Both the position numbers and the translations under genes were made by a program. DNA of 64,000 bases from Pseudoclavibacter caeni (GTDB taxonomy: Bacteria > Actinomycetota > Actinomycetes > Actinomycetales > Microbacteriaceae), in NCBI RefSeq assembly GCF_008831125.1, contig NZ_WBKA01000004.1, forward strand, positions 124,001 to 188,000, written 5' to 3'. Shown here piece after piece: positions 53,607 through 61,951 of the stretch; position 1 is the first letter of the stretch, and every line of letters begins with the position of its first letter. The notes beneath the pieces were generated by a model. It was not told the origin of the DNA. It searched no databases and saw only the letters and a list, made by a program, of their open reading frames with translations.

Positions 53607-55001
53607 TCACACCTCGACGCCGAACAGCGGGGCGACGGTCTGCCAGACGAGCTGCAGGTTGAGATAGGTCAGCACCGCGGTGGCGAGCCAGCCGAGCGCC
53701 ACGACCCAGCGGGGGTTGGCGAACCGTTGGCCCATGATCCGCTTCGAGGAGGTGAACCAGACCAGCGGGACCATCGAGATCGGCAGGGCGATGCAGAGGA
53801 ACACCTGCGAGTTGACGAGCAGGTCGTCGAGTGCCTCCTCCTGTCCGCCGTAGATGATGGTGCAGATGACGACCGGGATGACGGCGACGACGCGGGTGAT
53901 CACCCGGCGCAGCCACAGCGGCATCCGCATCCTGATGAAGCCCTCCATGATCACCTGGCCGGTGAGCGTGCCCGTGATGGTCGAGTTCTGGCCGGAGGCG
54001 AGCAGGGCGACGGCGAACAGGGTGGCGAGCACGGGGCTGGCGACCGCCCCGGCGATGGCCGGATCCTGCAGCGCGTCGTGCACCGCGGTGAGCGTGCCCA
54101 GATCGTTCTGGGCGCCATAGAACATGGCGGCGCCGAGCAGCAGCAGCAGGGTGTTCACGATGAAGGCGCAGCTGAGCTGGATGTTGGAATCCCAGGTGGC
54201 GAAGCGCACGGCGCGGGCCTTGGCCTCCTCGTCACCGCGGTCATAGCCGCGAGACTGCACGATCGCCGAGTGAAGATAGAGGTTGTGCGGCATCACGGTG
54301 GCCCCCACGATGCCCAGGGCCATGGTGAGCTGGTCAGGCTGGAGGATCTCGGGGCTGGGGATGAAGCCGGTGAGCACCTGTCCGACATCGGGGCCGGCGA
54401 TGATCACCTCGTAGACGAACACGATCAGGATGGTCGCGATGAGCGTGACCACGATCGCCTCGATCTTGCGGAAGCCGATCTGCAGCAGGAACAGCAGCAG
54501 GAACACGTCGAGCACGGTGATGAGCACGCCGGCGACCATCGGGATGCCGAACAGCAGGTGGAGTGCGATGGCCGCACCGATCACCTCGGCGATGTCCGTG
54601 GCCATGATGGCGAGCTCGGTGACGATCCAGAGGACGATGCCGAGCCTCCGGCTGGTGTGGGCCCGGGTGGCCTGCGCCAGGTCCATGCCGGTGACGATGC
54701 CGAGCTTGGCGGCCATGTACTGCAGCAGCATGGCGATCAGGCTCGAGATCAGGATGACCGAGAGCAGCAGATAGCCGAAGTCGGCGCCCCCGCCGATGGA
54801 GGTGACCCAGTTGCCGGGGTCCATATAGCCGACGGCGACGAGCGCGCCCGGCCCGGAGTAGCGAGCGAGCGTCTTCCAGAAGCCGGTGCCGCGGGGCGGA
54901 TCCGGGACCGTCCCGTTGATCTCCTCGAGCGACGGCCCGTTGGCGCGGGTGAACACGCGCGGTCGGTCGACCGCCTCTGCCTCGTGCATGGCTGCATTCA
55001 T
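53607..55001 (-). CDS. mntH: Nramp-family Mn2+/H+ symporter
   Basis: A 464-residue transporter with eleven or so helices. The helix-1 metal site DPGNW and helix-6 site MPHNLYLHS are intact, as are GQNSTITGTLTGQVIMEGF and TRVVAVIPVV. It imports manganese, possibly iron. ATG 55001 begins NAAMHEAEAV; the ribosome site is weak (GGAAG well upstream, GAGATC nearer), and ATG 54989 is an alternative. An inverted repeat flanks the probable promoter. Confidence 0.93.
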   Translation of the reverse strand: MNAAMHEAEAVDRPRVFTRANGPSLEEINGTVPDPPRGTGFWKTLARYSGPGALVAVGYMDPGNWVTSIGGGADFGYLLLSVILISSLIAMLLQYMAAKLGIVTGMDLAQATRAHTSRRLGIVLWIVTELAIMATDIAEVIGAAIALHLLFGIPMVAGVLITVLDVFLLLFLLQIGFRKIEAIVVTLIATILIVFVYEVIIAGPDVGQVLTGFIPSPEILQPDQLTMALGIVGATVMPHNLYLHSAIVQSRGYDRGDEEAKARAVRFATWDSNIQLSCAFIVNTLLLLLGAAMFYGAQNDLGTLTAVHDALQDPAIAGAVASPVLATLFAVALLASGQNSTITGTLTGQVIMEGFIRMRMPLWLRRVITRVVAVIPVVICTIIYGGQEEALDDLLVNSQVFLCIALPISMVPLVWFTSSKRIMGQRFANPRWVVALGWLATAVLTYLNLQLVWQTVAPLFGVEV

Positions 55002-55052
55002 GCTGATCTCGATCTTCCTGTCATCTCTGCCCTCGTATCCGACTCTCCGTGT

Positions 55053-55100
55053 GGGCGACCCAATCAGTTCTAGCACACATATTCCTGAGTTTGGTCGCCC
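55053..55100. promoter_or_regulatory. Inverted repeat around the mntH promoter
   Basis: GGGCGACC (55053-55060) and GGTCGCCC (55093-55100), extended imperfectly by CAAtCAG and CTGAgTTTG, enclose an AT-rich core with TAGAAC and AATATG possible -10 boxes. Two half-sites of the form WTTGG(G)TCGCCC are seen in opposite directions. A DtxR/MntR-type regulator is the obvious candidate, by family knowledge only. Confidence 0.5.
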
Positions 55101-55315
55101 GAATTCTTGTCGGCTGCCGCCGGGGCACCCGCGGTCATCCCATACAGACGGTCGAGCCCCACGACCTGGCGGCGGTCGATGAGACAGCGGAGGCGAACGG
55201 GCGCGGAGGCGTCGGAGAGCACCGGGCAGAGATCGATGGGGGCGATGGGCGGAGAGCCTGAGCCAGCAGGACCGAGGCCCGGGCGGGAGCCCGCAGAAGG
55301 GGATCGCGAATAGCA

Positions 55316-55359
55316 GAAGGGCCTCGAACCAGGTGCGAACACCTGATCCGAGGCCCTTC
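55316..55359 (-). terminator. Terminator after initiator tRNA
   Basis: An 11-bp outer stem (GAAGGGCCTCG with its complement) plus an inner AGGTG/CACCT stem; it begins seven bases beyond the tRNA 3' end. Confidence 0.7.
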
Positions 55360-55365
55360 GTCTCG

Positions 55366-55439
55366 TTGCGGGGGAAGGATTTGAACCTTCGACCTCCGGG
55401 TTATGAGCCCGGCGAGCTACCGAACTGCTCCACCCCGCG
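55366..55439 (-). tRNA. Initiator tRNA-Met (CAU)
   Basis: Minus strand CGCGGGG ... CCCCGCA has the unpaired C1-A72 of bacterial initiators. The anticodon stem ends in three G-C pairs (CCGGG-CTCATAA-CCCGG), another initiator mark; the T-loop reads GGTTCAAATCC. CCA is not encoded. Confidence 0.95.
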
Positions 55440-55510
55440 GCACAAGAGATCACTATAGCGCCCTCTCTCATGGTGCGCAACTCTCACATGAAGATGCCTA
55501 CTATGGACGG

Positions 55511-56128
55511 GTGTCAGACGCCTCCGCCACCGACGGCCCGCACGCTCTCGGCCAGATCGGCAGCCGTCTGCGCGTACTGCGCCGGCAGCAGGAGCTCTCT
55601 CTGAGAGAGCTGTCCGAACGACTCGGCATCAGCCCGAGCGCACTCTCGCAGATCGAGAACGGTCGGCTGCAGCCATCCGTGAACCGACTGATCTCCATCA
55701 TGAACGCCCTCGGTGTCCCCCTCGCCTTCGCCTTCAACGACCAGTCTGCGCCAGATGCCGAGAGCCCGGCGCCAGCGGTGTCGCCGATAGCCGAGCTGTC
55801 CGTGGCGCGGGCCGGGACGATCGATCCGATCGACCTGTCGACCGGGGTGCGCTACATTCGACTCACTCCGCATCCGATCCCCGGCATCGAACTGTTCGAA
55901 TCCGTCTACCCGCCGGGCGCTGCATCGAGCCCCGAGGGCGAGTGGCTCTCCCACCAGGGATTCGAGACCGGTCACATGCGAGCGGGCCGTCTCGTCGTCG
56001 AGCACGACGGACGACGCATGGTCCTCGAACGGGGCGACAGTGTCTCGTTCCCGGCCAGGGCGCCGCATCGTCTCGTCAATCCCTCAGCGACCCGCTCGGC
56101 GACGATTCTCTGGCTGACGATCCACTGA
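55511..56128 (+). CDS. XRE-family regulator with cupin domain
   Basis: A 205-residue protein. Residues 12-70 are an HTH (IGSRLRVLRRQQELSLRELSERLGIS, PSALSQIENGRLQPSV), and the C-terminal 110 residues a cupin with FETGHMRAGRLVVEHDGRRMVLERGD and a PHRLVN end. Such regulators sense small ligands and control nearby catabolic or transport genes. GTG 55511 lies six bases after TACTAT (55499-55504), leaderless. It converges with the hydantoin racemase and NCS1 genes, which it may control; their 3' ends overlap by 53 bases. Confidence 0.88.
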   Translation: MSDASATDGPHALGQIGSRLRVLRRQQELSLRELSERLGISPSALSQIENGRLQPSVNRLISIMNALGVPLAFAFNDQSAPDAESPAPAVSPIAELSVARAGTIDPIDLSTGVRYIRLTPHPIPGIELFESVYPPGAASSPEGEWLSHQGFETGHMRAGRLVVEHDGRRMVLERGDSVSFPARAPHRLVNPSATRSATILWLTIH

Positions 56129-56927
56129 GCCGGGCCGCAGGCACCCGCACCGCCTGTCGCAGCGCACATCCGCGGGTGACATCACTGGCCCCGGCACGGG
56201 TGAATACTGCCATCCCGCCCGTGTAGGGCTTCGGCGGCGGGGGTGCAAACTCGCCGCGCGAGGAGCCGCGCACCCCGGTCCGTACCAGCCCCTCGGCGAG
56301 GGTGACCGCTGCGGACACCCCGTCGATGACGGGGATCCCCACCTCCTCTCCGATGGCCCGGCACAGCCCCGCAAGGCCGGCGCAGCCAAGGACGGTTGCA
56401 TCGGCCCCGTCCTCGTCGCGCGCCGCTACGGCCTCCGCACGCAGCCGTTCCCAGGCGCCCGACGCAGGGTCCGCGATGGCCAGGACGTCGATCTCCACTG
56501 CGCGGACCCGTCGGCATCGGGAGGCGAACCCATAGGCCTGCGCGAGATCCCAGGCCCGCCCTGCGGTGCGCGACAGCGACGTGATCACCGTGAACGAACG
56601 CCCGACCAGCACGGCCTGGTGCATGGCGGCCTCCGCAATGCCGATCACAGGCCCGGAGGCGATCTCCCGGGCCGCGAGCAGCCCGGGATCGCCGAAGCAT
56701 GCGATGACATGGGCGTCGGCCCCGGTCTGCTCGGCCTGATCGATCCGCCGCAGCACACCGGGCACCGCGAGTGCCTCGTCGTAGTGACTCTCGACCGAGG
56801 CCGGGCCGCTGTCGGAGCGTTCGACGTCGACGACCACGTCGGGACCGGCGACGGCGCGAGCCGCCTCGGCGATGGTGCGGGTCATCCCCGCATCGGTGTT
56901 CGGGTTGACGACGTGGATCCGGATCAC
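56076..56927 (-). CDS. Asp/Glu/hydantoin racemase family protein
   Basis: A 283-residue protein of the HyuE type. The two catalytic cysteines are in VIACFGDPG and VLGCAGLAG; VVNPNTDAGMT at the N terminus and PPPKPYTGG near residue 240 match hydantoin racemases, which interconvert D- and L-hydantoins (or allantoin isomers). The family normally stops soon after that motif; here some 40 Arg/Ser-rich residues follow, antisense to the XRE-cupin gene, probably from loss of the original stop. GTG 56927 overlaps the stop of the NCS1 gene by four bases. Confidence 0.88.
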   Translation of the reverse strand: MIRIHVVNPNTDAGMTRTIAEAARAVAGPDVVVDVERSDSGPASVESHYDEALAVPGVLRRIDQAEQTGADAHVIACFGDPGLLAAREIASGPVIGIAEAAMHQAVLVGRSFTVITSLSRTAGRAWDLAQAYGFASRCRRVRAVEIDVLAIADPASGAWERLRAEAVAARDEDGADATVLGCAGLAGLCRAIGEEVGIPVIDGVSAAVTLAEGLVRTGVRGSSRGEFAPPPPKPYTGGMAVFTRAGASDVTRGCALRQAVRVPAARLSGSSARESSPSGSLRD

Positions 56928-58495
56928 AGGTCCGTCCCATCCACCACCGCCTGCGGCTCAGGAGCTCGCCCGTCGGAGACCCCTTCGCCGGGTTCCACCG
57001 GACGGATCATCGGCCGGACGCGCTCCAGGATCAGGAACGACGCGAACCCGACGACGGCGCCGATGATCCACGAGTAGGTGGCGAGCCATGCGATGGCGGT
57101 GAGCAGCACCGCCGTGATCGAGCAGACGCCACCGATCACCGTCGCCCAGACGGCGTTCGGGTTGACGCCGCCGTGGAACCAGTAGTGCCCCTTCGAGTCG
57201 CGCGAGAACAGGTCGTCAACGACGATCCGCTGTCGACTGACGACGTAGTAGCCGGCGATCAAGATGCCGAACAGAGGGCCGATGAGCGCGCCGAGCAGGT
57301 CGAGGGTGTAGTGGATGGCCTGCGCGTTGCCGTACCAGTTCCAGGGGGTCAAGATCACCGAGCCGATCGCCGCGATCAGGCCGCCGGCTCTCCAGCTGAT
57401 GCGCTTCGGCGCGACGTGGGAGAAGTCGAAAGCCGGCGAGATGAAGTTAGCCACGATGTTGATCCCGACTGTCGCGATCACGAAGGTGAGGCCGCCGAGC
57501 AGGATCGCGAACCCGGAGTCGATCCGCTGCACCGTCGCGATGGGGTCGGTGATCAGCTCGCCGTACACCGGGACCGTCAGCGAGGCGGTCACGACGGTCA
57601 GGATGGAGAAGAACAGGTAGTTGACCGGCAGCCCCCAGAAGTTGCCGCGCTTGACGGCGCCGAAGCCGCGGGCGTAGCGAGAGAAGTCCCCGAAGTTGAG
57701 CATCGGCCCGGCGAAGTAGGACACGACGAGGGCGATCGCCGAGATCATGACGGGGATGGACTCGGCGAAGCCGAGCTGCTCTCCGGTGTGGACGCTGAGG
57801 TCGATCGCCTGGACGCCGCCAGCCTCGACGAGGAGGTAACCAGTCAGGGCGAGCATCACCACATACACCGCGGGCCCGGCCCAGTCGATGAAGCGCCGTA
57901 TCGTCTCCATGCCCGTCCAGAACACCGCCGCCTGCGCCACCCACAGGATGGCGTAGGAGATCCAGCCGAGCGCGTTCAGTCCGAGGAAGAACACCTCGGT
58001 GAGCGCCTGCGACGCCGGGATGAACTTCAGGATGACCATGTCGAGCGCCGATGAGGCGAGGTAGGTCTGCACGCCGTACCAGGCCACCGCGATGATCCCG
58101 CGCACTAGGGCCGGGATGTTCGCCCCTATCACGCCGAACACCGATCGTGCCATGACCGGATATGGGACGCCGGTGCGCTCGCTGGGTTTGGCGATGGCGT
58201 TCGTGAGGAACATCACGAGCACGATGCCGATCACCAGGCACACCAGCACCTGCCAGGAGGCGATCCCCAGGGCGAACAGGCTGCCCGCCGTGACGTAGCC
58301 GCCCACGCTGTGGATGTCCGCCATCCAGAACGCGAGGTAGTTGTAGGCGTTCTAGGTCCGTCGTCGCAGCGGTGCCAGATCCTCGTTGGTCAGCGAGTCG
58401 TGGTAGCCCTCTTTGATGACGGCCTCTCCCGCCGGATGCCTCAGACGAGACTCCAGCGGCTCCCCCACCGCCCCCTCGGTGATGCTTGCAGTCAT
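56924..58495 (-). pseudogene. NCS1-family permease (hydantoin/allantoin type) interrupted by an amber codon
   Basis: The intact gene would encode 523 residues from ATG 58495 (AGGAGAG upstream): an N terminus with HDSLTNEDLAPLRRRT, then codon 48 (58354-58352) is TAG where the family has Trp (RTWNAYN), then NAYNYLAFWMADIHSVGGYV and the full twelve-helix NCS1 permease with GPMLNFGDFSRYA. A single G-to-A change explains it. A restart at ATG 58324 would lose the N terminus and start of helix 1. It overlaps the racemase gene, so the pair looks like a hydantoin uptake and racemisation operon now damaged, unless TAG is read through or is an error. Confidence 0.88.
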
Positions 58496-58701
58496 GGGCT
58501 GTCTCTCCTGATTCTCTCGATGCGTCGAGCGGTCGCCTTCTTGGTGCGATCGACGAGGCGCGGTGATGAATCTGAAGCTATGACTGAACTTTTTCGCCGG
58601 GCTTTCCATCGCGTTTCCGATGGGTTTCAGCCGCTCTCCCTCCGCGGATCTCCTCCTCCGGCACGATCCGCCGCGTCCACCGGGCACCGTACAGTGGTCT
58701 C
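58496..58701. promoter_or_regulatory. Divergent promoter region of the NCS1 operon and histidine kinase
   Basis: TACAGT (58690-58695) serves the leaderless kinase gene. On the minus strand the NCS1 promoter must lie around 58510-58590, where the sequence is AT-richer, but I see no clear box or operator. Confidence 0.4.
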
Positions 58702-60090
58702 ATGCCGCGCAGACGAGACCGCACCCGGGGCGAGGCCGTGCGTCCGCAGCCGGACGTCCCGACCCCGGCCCGCCCGGTCGTCGCCGGGGTCCGCCCCGAC
58801 CGGTCGCGGCATCCGGGCAGCCGCGTGTACCGGTGGACGTCGAGGCACCGGCAGACCGTCGACGTGCTGCTCGCACTCGCGCTCGCTCTGGTGTTCCTGC
58901 TGCCCGTGCTCGCCTACGGCGATGACGCCTCAAGCGGCGACCGCTGGCAGGACGCCGGCTGGCTGCTCATGGCGATCTCCGCGGGGCTCGTCGTCCCGCT
59001 CGCTTGGCGGCGCACGGCCCCGGTGCCCGCGGCGGCGGTGATGGTCGCCGCCTGCCTCGTGCAGGTGACGCTCGGCAGCGAGCCGGTGATCGCCGACGGG
59101 CTTGTGCTGATGATGGTCTACGCCCTCGCCGCATACGCCCCGCGCTGGGCGTCGATCGCCGGGCTGTGGACGGCGCTGGGCGGCGCGGTGCTGTTCACGC
59201 TGCGCTACGTCAACCCGTTCGCCACGTCGGCGTGGACGGGTGACCCCGTGGTCTCAGGCCCGCAGACCCGCGCCGAGGTGACCTCGGCGATCGTCTCGAT
59301 GCTCGTCTTCCTCGGTTTCGTCGCGGCTCTCGTCGTCGTGGTGTGGCTGTTCGGCGACATCACCCGCAGCCGGATGCTGCAGCAGCGCGAGCTCGCCGAG
59401 CACGCGGCCCGCCTCGAGCTGCAGCAGGCGCAGGAGCGCGAGCTCGCCGCCGCCGACGAGCGGGCCCGCATCGCCCGCGAGATGCACGACATCGTCGCCC
59501 ACTCGCTGTCCGTGATCATCACGCAGGCCGACGGTGCCCGGTACGCATCCGCGGCCGACCCAGCCGTGGCGCCCCGCACGCTCGCGACGATCGCCGAGAC
59601 CGGCCGCTCGTCGCTGCGCGAGATGCGCCGCATCCTCGGCGTGCTGCGCGACGACGATCGGGCCGAGACGACGCCACTGCCGACGCTCGCCGATCTGGAC
59701 GAACTCGTCGCCACGGTGCGGCTCTCCGGCCTCGACGTCGCTGTGGACACCACGGGCACCCCCGCCCCGCAGCGTCTCTCCGCCGGCGCGCAGCTCGTCG
59801 TCTACCGGGTGGTGCAGGAAGCGCTGACGAACGTGCTCAAGCACGCCGGCGGCACCCCGCACGCCCGGGTGGCCCTCGACTGGGGTGCCGACACGCTCGG
59901 GATCACCGTCGTCGACGACGGCCGCGGGGTCACACGTGTCGATCTGACCGGCCTGGCTGGTGCGAGGCAGGGCCTGCGCGGCATGCGCGAGCGGATCGAG
60001 CTGTTCGACGGCGCGCTCGAGGCCGGTCCCCGCCCGGGTGGCGGCTTCCGGGTGCGCGCGACCCTGCCTTACGAGGAGGAGTCCCGATGA
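58702..60090 (+). CDS. Sensor histidine kinase, NarL-partner type
   Basis: A 462-residue kinase with an Arg/Pro-rich N terminus, about five or six membrane helices, then a HisKA_3 domain with the phosphoacceptor His262 (REMHDIVAHSLS) and an HATPase domain (VQEALTNVLKHAG, VVDDGRGV, GLRGMRERI). The signal is unknown; the sensor is within the membrane, typical of actinobacterial LiaS/DesK-like kinases. ATG 58702 follows TACAGT by six bases, leaderless. It overlaps its response regulator (ATGA). Confidence 0.92.
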   Translation: MPRRRDRTRGEAVRPQPDVPTPARPVVAGVRPDRSRHPGSRVYRWTSRHRQTVDVLLALALALVFLLPVLAYGDDASSGDRWQDAGWLLMAISAGLVVPLAWRRTAPVPAAAVMVAACLVQVTLGSEPVIADGLVLMMVYALAAYAPRWASIAGLWTALGGAVLFTLRYVNPFATSAWTGDPVVSGPQTRAEVTSAIVSMLVFLGFVAALVVVVWLFGDITRSRMLQQRELAEHAARLELQQAQERELAAADERARIAREMHDIVAHSLSVIITQADGARYASAADPAVAPRTLATIAETGRSSLREMRRILGVLRDDDRAETTPLPTLADLDELVATVRLSGLDVAVDTTGTPAPQRLSAGAQLVVYRVVQEALTNVLKHAGGTPHARVALDWGADTLGITVVDDGRGVTRVDLTGLAGARQGLRGMRERIELFDGALEAGPRPGGGFRVRATLPYEEESR

Positions 60091-60902
60091 GCGCGCCCGT
60101 TCCCGGATCACCGACCACGTCGGATGCGGCGACCGACCCCGTCCGCGTGGCCATTGTCGACGACCAGGCGCTCGTGCGCGGCGGGCTCGCGATGCTCGTC
60201 GACTCGCAGCCCGACCTCGCCGTGACCGTGCAGGCCGGCGACGGCGCCGAGGCCGTGGCCCGGCTCGCCGAGCACCCCGTCGACGTGGTGCTCATGGATG
60301 TGCGCATGCCTGCCATGGACGGCATCGCGGCCACCCGCAGACTGCTCGCCGACCACCCCGACACCCGGGTGATCGTGCTGACCACCTTCGAGCTCGACGA
60401 CTACGTGCTGCGTGCGATCGAGGCGGGCGCGAGCGGGTTCCTGCTCAAAGACGCCCGCCCCGAGCAGCTGCTCGACGCGATCCGCACCGTGCAGCGTGGG
60501 GACGCGGTGATCTCCCCGTCGATGACCCGCCGGCTGCTTTCACACGTGGTGCCGCTCATGCGCTCCGATCGGGCCGGGGCGCAGGCCGCGAGCGCACCGG
60601 ACGCCGCCCCCGCGTCGACGGCGACCCCGCGTGCGGACGCCGCGGCGACCGAGGCGGGCGGGCGGGCGGAGGTGACCGCGGCGGCCCGCCGACTCGTCGC
60701 CGCACTCACCCCGCGCGAGCGCGAGGTGCTCGAGCTCGTCAGCGCCGGGCTGTCGAACGCAGAGATCGCCGACCGTCTGTTCCTGTCGGAGACGACGGTG
60801 AAGACACACGTCGGGCACATCCTCGCGAAGCTCGCCGCACGCGACCGCGTGCAAGCGGTCGTCATCGCGTTCCGCGCGGGCGTCGTGCCGCCGCTCGGCT
60901 GA
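60087..60902 (+). CDS. NarL/LuxR-family response regulator
   Basis: A 271-residue regulator: receiver domain (VAIVDDQALVRGG, phosphoacceptor Asp in VVLMDVRMPAMDG, Lys in GFLLKDA) and LuxR-type HTH (LTPREREVLELVSAGLSNAEIADRLFLSETTVKTHV). Between them lies an unusually long Ala-rich linker of about 50 residues. The start overlaps the kinase stop. It probably controls the ABC transporter that follows, as in many actinobacterial sets. Confidence 0.94.
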   Translation: MSAPVPGSPTTSDAATDPVRVAIVDDQALVRGGLAMLVDSQPDLAVTVQAGDGAEAVARLAEHPVDVVLMDVRMPAMDGIAATRRLLADHPDTRVIVLTTFELDDYVLRAIEAGASGFLLKDARPEQLLDAIRTVQRGDAVISPSMTRRLLSHVVPLMRSDRAGAQAASAPDAAPASTATPRADAAATEAGGRAEVTAAARRLVAALTPREREVLELVSAGLSNAEIADRLFLSETTVKTHVGHILAKLAARDRVQAVVIAFRAGVVPPLG

Positions 60903-60915
60903 ACCGGCCGGGCCC

Positions 60916-60932
60916 CCTCCTCCCGCAGGAGG
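60916..60932 (+). terminator. Short hairpin after the response regulator
   Basis: CCTCCT-CCCGC-AGGAGG, 6-bp stem, 14 bases past the stop. Weak for a terminator. Confidence 0.3.
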
Positions 60933-61102
60933 AGCCCCCACCCGGCACGGCTGCTCCCCCGGCGGAGGCCACGGCGAATCCCCTCCTGCGGGACGATGCG
61001 CGCCGCCGTCCGCCCCGGGAGGATGAAAGGGTCGTCGGCGATCCGCTCGCTGGCGACGCCGGGGTCCACCGACCGCCGGCCCGCAGACCGTGAGGAGATC
61101 CC

Positions 61103-61951
61103 ATGACCACGCTCGCCACCGCACCAGACCCGGGGCAGCGCCCGCAGCGTCCCGAAGCCGACCGGCCGGACGCCGCGTCCCCGGCCGACGCCGCCCGCGC
61201 CGGGACGGACCGGATCGCCGTGCGCGCCGAGGACCTCGTGAAGGTCTACGGCCGCGGCGACACGCAGGTGACCGCCATTGACCACGTCGACCTCGTCGTG
61301 TCGCGCGGCGAGTTCACCGCGATCATGGGCCCCTCCGGGTCGGGCAAGTCGACCCTCATGCATGTGCTCGCGGGCCTCGACACCGCCACCGACGGCCACG
61401 CCTGGATCGGCGACACCGAGGTCACCGGCCTCGGCGACCGGGAGCTCACCCGGCTGCGCCGCGCGCACGTCGGGTTCGTGTTCCAGTCGTTCAACCTCGT
61501 GCCGACGCTCACCGCCGAGCAGAACATCACCCTGCCCGCCCGGCTCGCCCGCCAGCGCATCGACCGGTCGTGGCTCGACGAGGTCGTCACCCGGCTCGGC
61601 ATCGCCGACCGGCTGCGGCACCGGCCCAGCGAGCTCTCCGGTGGCCAGCAGCAGCGCGTGGCGATCGCCCGGGCCCTGCTCACCCGCCCCGACGTCGTCT
61701 TCGCCGACGAGCCGACCGGCAACCTCGACAGCGCGAGCGGCACCGAGGTGCTCACCTTGCTGCGCCGCAGCGCCCGCGAGATGGGCCAGACGATCATCAT
61801 GGTCACCCACGACCCCGTCGCCGCCGCCTACGCCGACCGGGTGCTCGTGTACGCTGACGGGCGCATCGCCCGCGAGGCGCGCGACGCCGATGCGGACGCC
61901 ATCCTGCGCGCCGTCGCCGAGCTCGGCGCCGTCGAGGGGCTGGTGGACTGA
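61103..61951 (+). CDS. ABC transporter ATPase, MacB/LolD-like
   Basis: A 282-residue ATPase. Walker [10 protein letters not shown], the Q-loop [13 protein letters not shown], signature LSGGQQQR, Walker [14 protein letters not shown] and H-loop VTHDP are present. The NLVPTLTA and [11 protein letters not shown] context is that of MacB-type exporters paired with FtsX-like permeases. ATG 61103 has GAGGAG five bases upstream; the first 40 residues are unstructured. Its stop shares one base with the permease start (TGATG). Confidence 0.93.
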   Translation: MTTLATAPDPGQRPQRPEADRPDAASPADAARAGTDRIAVRAEDLVKVYGRGDTQVTAIDHVDLVVSRGEFTAIMGPSGSGKSTLMHVLAGLDTATDGHAWIGDTEVTGLGDRELTRLRRAHVGFVFQSFNLVPTLTAEQNITLPARLARQRIDRSWLDEVVTRLGIADRLRHRPSELSGGQQQRVAIARALLTRPDVVFADEPTGNLDSASGTEVLTLLRRSAREMGQTIIMVTHDPVAAAYADRVLVYADGRIAREARDADADAILRAVAELGAVEGLVD

